From JBDTVS01 sp040007095 (GTDB lineage: Bacteria; Acidobacteriota; Vicinamibacteria; Vicinamibacterales; CAVVIG01): a DNA stretch of 64,000 nucleotides. The DNA lies in assembly GCA_040007095.1 (NCBI GenBank), contig JBDTVS010000192.1, positions 1 to 64,000 on the forward strand. Reading direction: 5' to 3'. Position numbers and translations under genes: made by a program. The notes under the pieces are model-generated. The model worked only from the letters and a program-made list of their open reading frames with translations, did no database searches and was not told the DNA's origin. Shown here piece after piece: positions 33,738 through 42,008 of the stretch (position 1 is the stretch's first letter; each line of letters opens with the position of its first letter).

Positions 33738-35219
33738 ACGGACAACATCTTCATCAATTATCGGCGCGACGATGCGGCCGCCTATGCCGGCCGCATTGCC
33801 GATCACCTTGGCGCCCTGATCGGCGTCCACCGCGTCTTCATGGACGTCGAGGACATCCGGCCAGGTCAGAACTTTTCCGAGGCCATCGATCAAACACTCG
33901 CGCAGTGCTCCACGGTGTTGGTGGTCATAGGTCCGCGCTGGTTCGAGATCCTGCAGCAGCGCGCGGCGAAGCGCGAGCAGGACTATGTGGTCCACGAGAT
34001 CTCCGCCGCTCTTGCTCGCAAAGCCGACGTGGTGCCGGTATTCGTCGGTGGCGCCACCGCGGCCGCTCTTGCCGCGCTGCCCGCCGCGCTGGCCGATCTG
34101 TCGCTCCATCAGGCGGTGGAGCTTCACGACGGCAGTTTCAAAGAGGATTGCCACCGCCTTGCCACGTCACTCAAGCTGACCCGAGCGCGCGCATTTCCCA
34201 GGTCTCTGCTCTGGTCTGCGGCGGCGGTCCTGGTGGTCATCGCGCTTGTTCTCGCCGCCAACGCGGGCATCGGTCCCTGGCGCGCGTCTCGAGAACGCCA
34301 GGCGCGCGTCGCCGCGCTCCTCAAAACCGCCGCCACGCAGAGCAGCCAGACTGAATACCAGTCCGCCTTCGATTCCTATCAACAGGTCCTCGGCCTCGAG
34401 TACGCCAACGGCGCTGCGCTCGACGGCCAGGTAGACGCCGCGATGCTGTGGCTGGAAAACTTCCATGTCCTCGTCGGCGAAGGCCAGAAAGCCGAAGATC
34501 TCGCGGCGCCGGTGCTGGCTCGCCTGAAGACGGTGCTCGAGGCCGGACTGGCGCGCACCAGCGGCCGGGACGCGCGTGCCGCCGATATCCTCGCTCATCT
34601 GGGCTGGGCTCACTGGCTCAACGAAAAGATCGCGTTCAAGGAATTTGGTGGCGCCGAGCGGGTCTTCAGCCAATCGCTGGTGATTGATTCGTCGAACGTC
34701 TTTGCCAACGCCATGATGGGGAACTGGCTCCTCCAGACGCATGGCGACAGCGCCGCGGCGATGCGTCATTTCCAAGTGGCTCTGACCACCGGCACACAGC
34801 GGCCGTTCGTGCGCAGCATGCAACTCGGCGGGCTCTTGTACAACGACGCCCCCGGCATGCACGCGGAATTCGCCAGGGCGTTGAGTGAGATGCGCAAGAG
34901 CAATGAATCCGTCGAGCCGGGAATCAAGAGCCGGGCACGGTATCTCTACGACGTATCGCTTGGCGAAGTGGACGAATTTCGCGAAGTACTGGCCGCGGCT
35001 CCCCATGACGACAACTGGGAGACGTATCTGTGGCTGTCTCCCGGCGCCCCGACCGATATCCGGCAAGCCTTCGTTCACGCCAGTCTGGCGGAGTTTTCGG
35101 ACAATCGAGCCGCGGCGGCGAGCGAATTCAAGACCTTGCTGCCGAGGCTGCGGGCCGAGGGATCGAGCTATCGAATGGTCAACTATGCGGTGGCCGCCAT
35201 TGCGCGCCTCTCGCGCTAG
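33738..35219 (+). CDS. TIR domain-transmembrane-TPR-like protein with apparent ACG start
   Basis: The TIR domain opens NIFINYRRDDAAAYAGRI and continues FMDVEDIRPGQNFSEAI, VLVVIGPRWF and YVVHEISAAL; the Glu of VHEI (about residue 87) matches the NAD-cleaving Glu of TIR enzymes. A membrane helix lies at about 156-175 (LLWSAAAVLVVIALVLAA), then about 310 residues of helical TPR-like repeats. No ATG, GTG or TTG precedes the first TIR strand. ACG at 33738-33740 has AAGGG eight bases upstream and is the best start; the first ATG (33840) would remove strand A. It may be a signalling or defence protein, or a start-codon mutant. Confidence 0.75.
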   Translation, partial: TDNIFINYRRDDAAAYAGRIADHLGALIGVHRVFMDVEDIRPGQNFSEAIDQTLAQCSTVLVVIGPRWFEILQQRAAKREQDYVVHEISAALARKADVVPVFVGGATAAALAALPAALADLSLHQAVELHDGSFKEDCHRLATSLKLTRARAFPRSLLWSAAAVLVVIALVLAANAGIGPWRASRERQARVAALLKTAATQSSQTEYQSAFDSYQQVLGLEYANGAALDGQVDAAMLWLENFHVLVGEGQKAEDLAAPVLARLKTVLEAGLARTSGRDARAADILAHLGWAHWLNEKIAFKEFGGAERVFSQSLVIDSSNVFANAMMGNWLLQTHGDSAAAMRHFQVALTTGTQRPFVRSMQLGGLLYNDAPGMHAEFARALSEMRKSNESVEPGIKSRARYLYDVSLGEVDEFREVLAAAPHDDNWETYLWLSPGAPTDIRQAFVHASLAEFSDNRAAAASEFKTLLPRLRAEGSSYRMVNYAVAAIARLSR

Positions 35220-35250
35220 CATTTTTTCGTTTGCACAAGTCGAAAACGCT

Positions 35251-36399
35251 CTAAAGCGCGCCCACCGGCTTGGTGACGCGCAGCAGCACATTTGAGAACG
35301 CGCCCACGCTCATCGGCCGGATCTCGGCGGAGAGGCCTTGGCTGACACAGCAGGCGATCCACTGATCGGAGGTGCGAAAAAAGAAACGCTGGCGCCACGA
35401 TCCCGTCGCGATCGCCTTCAGGCGATTGGCAAGCCGCACCGCCAGATGGCGCCATCCCGCGGCCGAGTTCGCCTCACGCACCAGCATCACGCCACCCGGT
35501 TCGAGCACGGCGGCGGTCGCGGCAATCAGCGCCTCCTGCTCGCGGGCGGGCATCATGTGAAGCACGTCGAAGAACAGCGCGACCCGGCAGGGTGGCAGGG
35601 TCAAGCCGCGTATGTCGCCCTCGAGGATCTGCGCGTCGGCGCCGAGGGCGCGCCGCGCCACCTCGGCGACTCGCGGGCGCAACTCGATTCCGATCATCCG
35701 ATCGAAATGCGGCGGCGGGCTCCAGGTGCGGGGCCAGGTCCCCGTACGAACGCGTTGCCCCGAGTGGGCCACCAGCGCCAGCGTGAGGCCCTGACCGCAG
35801 CCAACGTCGATGAGCGTTCCTCCCGACGGCAGAAGCCCGTCGCAGACAATCGCCCGGTAGACCGGATCGGCCCGCAGCTTGCCTTTGGCGAATTCCCACG
35901 CTGTCACGCTCGATTTGATGTACCGGTCTGAGGTTTCGCGCACCAGGTTCAGGAATTCGTCATCGGCCGAATCGCGCGACATGGCATAGGTGGCCGCCGC
36001 CATGCCCGTGCCGATGACCCCGCCGATGACGAGGCTGCCCGCCAGCGCGTCAAGGCCGAAGACCGTGAGTCCCGTCGTCGTGGCCGTTTCAATCGTCAGC
36101 GTGTGCCATGCGCCGCGGCGCAGCCAGGCGCCGAGCTGGACTTCGGCGAAGACCAACGTCGGCGCCACCAACGGATTCGAGATGTTGGCCGCCAGGTACA
36201 ACTTCAAGCGATTCAAATTGAGCAGCCGGCCGACGACCCAACAGAGCGCCAGATGGAATCCGAAGAACGGCAGGCAGCCGATGAAGGCACCCATGCCGAT
36301 GGCGACGGCTTCGCGCCCAGCCCCGGCGCCTTCAGTCCTGAGACGCTGAAACCAGCGGCGGAGTTGTGCGTGAACGCGGAGAGACGAAAGCACGGACAT
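35251..36399 (-). CDS. DUF2062-SAM methyltransferase fusion
   Basis: A 382-residue protein. Residues 1-155 form a DUF2062 membrane domain (IGMGAFIGCLPFFGFHLAL, NISNPLVAPTLVFAEVQLG). Residues about 160-382 form a class I methyltransferase with motif I LIDVGCGQGLTLAL, acidic ILEGDIR and a VALFFDVLHMM strand. DUF2062 is often fused to or beside glycosyl- or methyltransferases of envelope biogenesis, so lipid or glycan methylation at the inner membrane is plausible. It converges with the TIR gene (31-base gap). The enzyme target is unknown. Confidence 0.87.
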   Translation of the reverse strand: MSVLSSLRVHAQLRRWFQRLRTEGAGAGREAVAIGMGAFIGCLPFFGFHLALCWVVGRLLNLNRLKLYLAANISNPLVAPTLVFAEVQLGAWLRRGAWHTLTIETATTTGLTVFGLDALAGSLVIGGVIGTGMAAATYAMSRDSADDEFLNLVRETSDRYIKSSVTAWEFAKGKLRADPVYRAIVCDGLLPSGGTLIDVGCGQGLTLALVAHSGQRVRTGTWPRTWSPPPHFDRMIGIELRPRVAEVARRALGADAQILEGDIRGLTLPPCRVALFFDVLHMMPAREQEALIAATAAVLEPGGVMLVREANSAAGWRHLAVRLANRLKAIATGSWRQRFFFRTSDQWIACCVSQGLSAEIRPMSVGAFSNVLLRVTKPVGAL

Positions 36400-36469
36400 G
36401 ATCGCCTGGAAGCCAGTCCATCGCAGGCCGCAACATCAGCTCTCGCAACGGGCGCGGACTTTGGGCAGA

Positions 36470-37591
36470 CTACTTCCCGTTCTTCAGCACGAATCGCTGC
36501 GCCCGCCGGTTCGTGACGATCTCCGCGGTATAGAGATTGCCCTTCGAATCCGCCGCCATGTGGTGGACGATGTCGAAGTCGCCCGGCTTCGCGCTGCGCA
36601 TGCCAATCGCGCCAATCTGCGTCATCGTCGCGCGATCGTAAATCACGACGCGCATCGGCCCGGAGTCGACGACGTAGAGAAACTGCTGCTTCTTGTCGGG
36701 CGAGAACGCGAACCCCGCGGGCACCGGCACGACGGTGCTGCCTTCGTTCGTGACGCGAACCTGCTTGAGGAACTTCCCGGCGGTGGTGAACATCTGGATC
36801 CGGTTGTTGATCCGGTCCGCGAGATAGACGACGCCGTCGCGCGACACTTTCACCGCGTGCGGGAGTCCGAAGTCCTGCGGGCCGTCGGGAGTGGTCTGCG
36901 GCTGCGGCACCGCGGGATTCGGGGCCAGCGTCGGGGGCGGCGTGTTGCCGAAGGCGCCCCACATGCGCTTGAACTTCCCGCTCTCCGAATCGAACACCAC
37001 CACGCGCTTGTTGCCGTAGCCGTCGGCGACGTAGATTTCTTTCGCCGACGTGTCGACGAAGGTATCGGTGGGCTGATGGACGTTTTCCGTGTCGGTGTTG
37101 CCCTTGCTTTGCCCGCGATGGCCGATCTGCATGACGAATTTTCCGGCCATCGTGAATTTAACAATCATGTCGTCGCTGCTGCCGGGCGCCGACGGCCGCG
37201 GCCAGCCGCCGCGCCCGCCGATCCACACGAAGTCGTTCGCATCCACGAAGATGCCGTGCTCGCGCTCGGGCCACTCGTAGCCGTCGCCTGGCCCGCCCCA
37301 GCTGGTCAGCAGCTTTCCCCCGGCGTCGAACTCGAGCACCGGCGGCGCGGCGTTCGCGCGCTGCGCCTGCGGGATCGACTGCGGGACATGCAGCACCCAG
37401 ATGTGGTCTTTCCTGTCGACGGAGATTGACGTCACCTCCCCGAGCACCCAGTGGTTCGGAATGGTCGGCCATTTCGGATCGAACTCGAACGCCGGCGCCT
37501 TGAGCTGCTGCGCGTGGAGAGCGGGCACAAGCAGGAGGATGGCGATGCCAATGGCGATGGTGGCGACTCTACGCATGGTGAGTGAAATCAT
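36470..37591 (-). CDS. Secreted NHL-repeat beta-propeller
   Basis: A 373-residue protein with a signal peptide (ends near LHAQ) and NHL-type repeats such as GIFVDANDFVWIGGRG, IYVADGYGNKRVVVFD and VVYLADRINNRIQMF, consistent with a six-bladed propeller. NHL propellers bind ligands or, in some families, act as lyases or lactonases; no catalytic set is evident here. AGGAGGG lies 12 bases upstream of the ATG, slightly far. It is divergent from the PLP enzyme gene at 37655, with a shared short upstream region. Confidence 0.85.
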   Translation of the reverse strand: MISLTMRRVATIAIGIAILLLVPALHAQQLKAPAFEFDPKWPTIPNHWVLGEVTSISVDRKDHIWVLHVPQSIPQAQRANAAPPVLEFDAGGKLLTSWGGPGDGYEWPEREHGIFVDANDFVWIGGRGGWPRPSAPGSSDDMIVKFTMAGKFVMQIGHRGQSKGNTDTENVHQPTDTFVDTSAKEIYVADGYGNKRVVVFDSESGKFKRMWGAFGNTPPPTLAPNPAVPQPQTTPDGPQDFGLPHAVKVSRDGVVYLADRINNRIQMFTTAGKFLKQVRVTNEGSTVVPVPAGFAFSPDKKQQFLYVVDSGPMRVVIYDRATMTQIGAIGMRSAKPGDFDIVHHMAADSKGNLYTAEIVTNRRAQRFVLKNGK

Positions 37592-37654
37592 ATGACATGA
37601 TCGCCCTCCTGGAATCGAGCAGTGGACCTTGTCGAAAGAAGAAGGAGCGTGGCT

Positions 37655-38815
37655 GTGCGAAGGTTCAGGGATCTGGAAACGAAAGTCGTGCACGCCGGCC
37701 AGCCGTCGCCGCGCATCGAAGGCGCCGTGGTCATGCCGCTTTTTCAGTCGGCGATGTTCGAGTCCGCGGGCGAGACGAGCTATCACGACCTGAAGTACAT
37801 CAGGCTCAACAACACGCCGACCCACATCGCGCTGCACGCCAAGCTTGCGGCCATCGAGAACGGCGAAGCCGCTCTTGCCACGGCCAGCGGCATGGCGGCC
37901 ATCGCGACGACGCTGCTGACGGTGCTGGCGCCGGGGGATCGCCTGCTGGCCCAGGACTGTGTGTATGGCGGCACACACGACCTTCTGACCGGCGAACTGA
38001 CGGCACTCGGCATCGCCACGGACTTCATCGACGCGGACGATCCTGACTCGTGGGAGAGGCAGCTTCGCCCGACCACGCGCGCCATCTATGTGGAGAGCCT
38101 CACGAACCCGCTGCTCCAGGTTGCCGACCTCGAGGCTGTCGTCCGCTTCGCGCAGACGCACGGTCTGGTATCGATGGTCGACAACACCTTCGCAACCCCC
38201 GTGAATTTCCGTCCGCTGGAGCGTGGCTTCGATCTGTCGCTGCACAGCTGTACGAAATACCTCAACGGCCACTCCGACATCGTCGCCGGCGCCGTGATCG
38301 GATCGGCTGCCTGGATCACACGGATCACGCACCGGTTGAACCACCTCGGAGGATCGCTCGATCCGCACGCGTGCTTTCTGCTCGATCGCGGGCTGAAGAC
38401 CCTGGTCGTGCGGGTACGGCACCAGAACCAGAGCGCGCTGCAGATCGCCCACCGGCTCGAGCAGCACTCCGCGGTCAGCCGCGTGAACTACGCGGGCCTT
38501 CCGAGCCATGACCGGCACGAGCGTGCTCGCCGTCTCTTCGAAGGCTTCAGCGGCATGATGAGCTTTGAGCTGAGCGGTGGGGCCGCGGCGGCCAATCGTT
38601 TCATGGAGCGCACGACGGTGCCGGTCGTCGCTCCAAGCCTGGGCGGGCCGGAGAGCCTGTTGACGCGGCCGGCCATCACGTCTCACGCGGGCATGAGTCC
38701 GGACGAGCGCCGGAATGCCGGTATCAGCGACGGTTTGATCAGGATGTCAGTGGGCCTGGAATCGACCGGAGAGATTATCGACGACCTGCTGCACGCTCTC
38801 GACGACGGCAAGTAG
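37655..38815 (+). CDS. Cys/Met-metabolism PLP-dependent enzyme (gamma-synthase/lyase type)
   Basis: A 386-residue fold-type I PLP enzyme. The Schiff-base Lys is K201 in HSCTKYLNGHSD, the cofactor Asp lies in VDNTFATP (D176), and YVESLTNPLLQV is another family landmark. It belongs with cystathionine gamma-synthase, cystathionine beta-lyase or methionine gamma-lyase; the exact reaction cannot be told from sequence. The start chosen is a GTG with GGAG seven bases upstream, giving MRRFRDLETKVVHAG; an earlier GTG adds 11 residues. A hairpin terminator follows. It is the only clear central-metabolism enzyme in the window. Confidence 0.9.
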   Translation: MRRFRDLETKVVHAGQPSPRIEGAVVMPLFQSAMFESAGETSYHDLKYIRLNNTPTHIALHAKLAAIENGEAALATASGMAAIATTLLTVLAPGDRLLAQDCVYGGTHDLLTGELTALGIATDFIDADDPDSWERQLRPTTRAIYVESLTNPLLQVADLEAVVRFAQTHGLVSMVDNTFATPVNFRPLERGFDLSLHSCTKYLNGHSDIVAGAVIGSAAWITRITHRLNHLGGSLDPHACFLLDRGLKTLVVRVRHQNQSALQIAHRLEQHSAVSRVNYAGLPSHDRHERARRLFEGFSGMMSFELSGGAAAANRFMERTTVPVVAPSLGGPESLLTRPAITSHAGMSPDERRNAGISDGLIRMSVGLESTGEIIDDLLHALDDGK

Positions 38816-38852
38816 CTGTGTCGGGCGCGCAGCAGATCGCCTCAGGTCTTGA

Positions 38853-38884
38853 GGGCGCCGGGTTTTCACCCGGGCGCCTTCTTT
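38853..38884 (+). terminator. Rho-independent terminator after the PLP enzyme gene
   Basis: GGCGCCGGG pairs with CCCGGGCGCC (one bulge) across a TTTTCA loop, followed by TTCTTTC. It lies 38 bases past the stop, just before a converging DUF6152 gene. Confidence 0.7.
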
Positions 38885-38890
38885 CATCGA

Positions 38891-39304
38891 CTATTCATCG
38901 ACACCGCGGAAACGGACTGTGTGTCCGTCCTGGTAGGTGATCGCGACCAGAAGCCCAACCGGGCTCTTGCCGTCAGCGGCGGGTGTGCACGTGACCGTGA
39001 TTGGGTCACCGGGGCGCAGCGCATTCGGTCCGTCTTTGAGACCGAACTTCGCGATGCTGGTCACACTGCCGCCCACGAACGACCACTCGGTTGCCGTGCC
39101 GTCCGTGTTCTTGACTTCCAGTTTCATCGACGAGTGGGGATTCACGAACCTGAATGCCTTGAACTCCCCACTCACCTTCGCTTCCTTACCCAATGCGTAC
39201 ACGCCCGCGAGGGAATGATGCGCCTGCAAGGAAGCGCTGGCCAGGACCAACCCGCACAGAACGACGCATCGCACAGTCCACTTCGTCGTAAGCCACTTCG
39301 TCAT
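38891..39304 (-). CDS. DUF6152-family secreted protein
   Basis: A 137-residue member of the family, with a signal peptide ending LQA followed by HHSLAGVYALGKEAKVSG, AFRFVNPHSSMKLEV and RPGDPITVTC. GGAGGAACTT precedes the ATG. Compared with the copies at 10858 and 17021 it has a longer signal region. It converges on the PLP enzyme gene and lies downstream of the large GDTLVV protein gene on the same strand, separated by a repeat element. Confidence 0.9.
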   Translation of the reverse strand: MTKWLTTKWTVRCVVLCGLVLASASLQAHHSLAGVYALGKEAKVSGEFKAFRFVNPHSSMKLEVKNTDGTATEWSFVGGSVTSIAKFGLKDGPNALRPGDPITVTCTPAADGKSPVGLLVAITYQDGHTVRFRGVDE

Positions 39305-39334
39305 AAGTTCCTCCTCAACATCATCTCGTAGCTC

Positions 39335-39494
39335 GTGTCCAGAGTCAGAGATTCATCGACATTTTCCGGCCGGGGCATCCCGTCTGGCGGCGTTGCTCGG
39401 CACTCAAATATTCCCGATATTCTCGCGCCTCACGCCTTGCCAGCCGGGCGCCGCGCTCCAGAAAATTAGTCAACGAATGTCTGACTCGGGACAC
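39335..39494. repeat. Complete family T element with terminal inverted repeats
   Basis: A 160-base element. The left end GTGTCCAGAGTCAGAGATTC and right end (reverse complement) GTGTCCCGAGTCAGACATTC are imperfect inverted repeats over about 33 bases. On the minus strand the interior reads NFLERGARLARREAREYREY then LSAEQRRQTGCPGRK and stops at 39347-39345. Related partial copies lie at 1, 21453 and 55053. The right terminal base overlaps the TAG stop of the next gene. No clear target duplication is seen. Confidence 0.78.
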
Positions 39495-41242
39495 TAGTGC
39501 CGAATCTGCGTGGCGGCCGCTTCGGTCTCGAAACTCGTCTCACAGTTGCCCCGCTCTCGCAGCAGGCCGGCGTTGGGATTCGCGCTGGGCCGTACCACTC
39601 GTGTCGGGTACACGTACGGCTCCACCAGCACTTCAGGGTCTTCGACCGTGACGTCATACAAGAGCACGTTGCCCTGACGCGTGAATTTCTCCACGACGTG
39701 CATCTTTTCGGAGTGGAAGAAGCCGCCGCGGCCCAGCCACGTCGTATCGATGAACCCGATGGCGTCGAGCACCAGTGTGTCCCCCTCCCAGTGTCCGACG
39801 GTATCCCCCAGATACATCAGTTCGAACTTCGCGTTGGGGCCGTGCTGGCGGCCATCGGTCGGGATCACACGAAATTCGGGATAGCCGCCGCCGGCATCAC
39901 CGCCCGAATACAGGAACGTGATGTCCTTGTCTGACTGGAAAATGCGCCGGGGCGGGCCCTGCCGCGGGATGCCCAGCGGCTGGCAGGTCATCACCGGGTC
40001 GAACTTGTTCGTCCACATGTCCAGTTCCTGAACCTTGTCCCAGTGCTCCGGCTTGTACATGGGACGATTCAGGTTCCCGAACCGCGAGGGTGAGTAGAGC
40101 TCGAAATCTTCCGTCTGATTGGTTTGCCGGCTGCAGTTGGGACCCTGCGTCGGACCGCAGCGGCGCCCGCCGCCCGTCATGTAGTTGCCAATCCAGTCGC
40201 TGAATTGATAGTTGCCCGTCAGGTCGGGATGCGCGCCCAGCCGGGGCGTGGGTATCGACTTGTCCACGGGAGGTTCGCTCCTGGCAAACACGCCTTTCGG
40301 GAGCTGCCCGGTGGGCTTGATCGCCGCCTTCACGCTCGCCGGCACGGGCGCCACCACATACACATTGCCCGTTTCCGTCACGTCCGTCGTCAGGTCGCGG
40401 ACGACCGTGTTGCCGCGGCGCTCGACCAGCTTGCCGGCGTACAGCACACCGATCTTGTTCAGCTTGCTGTTCCAGTCCTGATAGTTGGAGTAGGTGAATT
40501 CCGTCGTCGTCGAGCCCTGGGTGACGACGACTTTCTCCGTCATGTATTTCGCATCGAGAGTGGCTGTCGCAGTCGCCCCCGGAATGGCCGGAAGCGGGAA
40601 CGTCAGGACCGGCTTTGCGCCCTCCCAGGCGAGGGACGTCTGGCCCACCTTCGCGAGACCGTCGGCGAACAGCGTGCCCGGGTTGGCCCCCAACCAGAAT
40701 GTTTCGGTGGTTCCGGCCAGTGCGGACTTGGCCGCACCCTGGGGACTGGCCCAGATGCGGACGAGCCGCTCCTGCACGGCCGAGGGCATGGGCGTGGCCT
40801 TCCCCTTGGTCGGACCGATCTCCGCACCTCGCGTGTCTTCGTTCCAGGCGTACAGCCCGCTGACCACCTCGATGTTCGAGGCCGTTTGTCCGTTCGCCCG
40901 CGTGCAGGTGTACTGAGTGCGCTGACTGAAGGTCTGGAAGTTGGTGCTCTCACGATATTTCGTGAGCGTGCACGGCTGCCCGTCGACCTGAATCGTGCCC
41001 TTGCCCTGATATTCGAGCGTCGCGACCATGTCGCGTTCGTCATGGCCCTTCAGCATGCCCATGCCCCACATCCAGTGGAAGATCACGGATCTCAGGTCTT
41101 TGGCGTTCGGTGCCGGTGTGTAGGGTTCAGCCGTGCCTGCGTTTGGATTCGGATTCTGTGCACCGGCCGCCAACGGCGTGGCGAGCGCCAGGACGATCCC
41201 GAGTGCGACCCTCATCCCACTCATCCTTCCACGAACATCCAT
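39494..41242 (-). CDS. Large secreted GHWEGDTLVV-family protein
   Basis: A 582-residue protein with a signal peptide (ends near AAGAQ). The N-terminal half is unique within the window (Thr/Gly-rich strands, possibly a sandwich fold). The C-terminal third has EFRVIPTDGRQHG, DTVGHWEGDTLVLDAIGFID, FFHSEKMHVVEKFTRQ and DVTVEDPEVLVEPY, matching the gene at 17561 motif by motif. GGGGAGG stands six bases before the chosen ATG; an earlier start adds 8 residues. Its TAG stop coincides with the end of the family T element. The function is unknown. Confidence 0.85.
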   Translation of the reverse strand: MDVRGRMSGMRVALGIVLALATPLAAGAQNPNPNAGTAEPYTPAPNAKDLRSVIFHWMWGMGMLKGHDERDMVATLEYQGKGTIQVDGQPCTLTKYRESTNFQTFSQRTQYTCTRANGQTASNIEVVSGLYAWNEDTRGAEIGPTKGKATPMPSAVQERLVRIWASPQGAAKSALAGTTETFWLGANPGTLFADGLAKVGQTSLAWEGAKPVLTFPLPAIPGATATATLDAKYMTEKVVVTQGSTTTEFTYSNYQDWNSKLNKIGVLYAGKLVERRGNTVVRDLTTDVTETGNVYVVAPVPASVKAAIKPTGQLPKGVFARSEPPVDKSIPTPRLGAHPDLTGNYQFSDWIGNYMTGGGRRCGPTQGPNCSRQTNQTEDFELYSPSRFGNLNRPMYKPEHWDKVQELDMWTNKFDPVMTCQPLGIPRQGPPRRIFQSDKDITFLYSGGDAGGGYPEFRVIPTDGRQHGPNAKFELMYLGDTVGHWEGDTLVLDAIGFIDTTWLGRGGFFHSEKMHVVEKFTRQGNVLLYDVTVEDPEVLVEPYVYPTRVVRPSANPNAGLLRERGNCETSFETEAAATQIRH

Positions 41243-41527
41243 GGTGGTCCTCCCCTCTTGTCTCATCTCATTGGCGCCACCGCGGAGAGACCGTGATGAC
41301 GTCCTGACACAGGCCGGTGCCTGGCAGGACCGAACATTTAGGGTTGAGCATGCCCGTTCGGACGGCCGTGGTCAAGGCCAATATTGGTGTGGAGACGCGA
41401 GGGTGCCGGCGGATCAGATGGGCGAGGGCGGGCGTAGGTCGTTCAGTGAAACGACCCTCGCCGCTGGTGTGGCCGAGGTCCTGGTGTCACCGAGGGTCAA
41501 GCCGATTCGCGGACGCGTTCCTGCATT

Positions 41528-41833
41528 TCAGTGCAACCCACCGACCCGCGGAATCTTGTTGATCTCGTCGATGATTGTCTTGGGTGCAGACAAGCGAATC
41601 TGCAAGGGAAAGGACTCGAACACGACGATGTCCTTCACGACACCGTCCTTTTCCAGTTCCCTGATCCTTTTCAGAACAGGGTCTGGCGTTTCTGCACTGC
41701 CGATGATGAGCGCGCGTTCCGTCGGCTCACTGCTCTGTGATGGTGTCGCGAGGGGCGGCGCGTCCGTTCGTTTCTGGCTGGTCGTGCAGCTTGCCGATGC
41801 AAGCAGGATCGCAAGCGCAAAGCTCAGTTTCAT
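41528..41833 (-). CDS. Small lipoprotein
   Basis: A 101-residue protein with a lipoprotein signal: MKLSFALAILLASASCTTSQ, with Cys16 as the lipidated residue (lipobox SASC). The mature part is short and charged (RALIIGSAETPDPVLKRI, ELEKDGVVKDIVVF) and may form a small alpha/beta domain. I do not recognise the family. The frame is open 20 codons upstream, but this ATG fits the lipoprotein signal. The region 41243-41527 shows no gene. Confidence 0.65.
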   Translation of the reverse strand: MKLSFALAILLASASCTTSQKRTDAPPLATPSQSSEPTERALIIGSAETPDPVLKRIRELEKDGVVKDIVVFESFPLQIRLSAPKTIIDEINKIPRVGGLH

Positions 41834-42008
41834 GGTCCGGTCCGTTGCAAACGCGACCGTGGCGGGCCGCCGACGCAGCCCACCACGGCTCACTTTTTAC
41901 CTGTCCTAAACATCTGCTAAAGCCGCTGTCTGTCCGAATGACGTAGTTGGCTGGTCGGTTTGAGCGAAGCTTCACCAGGCACTGCTATTTTGACGACGCA
42001 CTCGTCGG

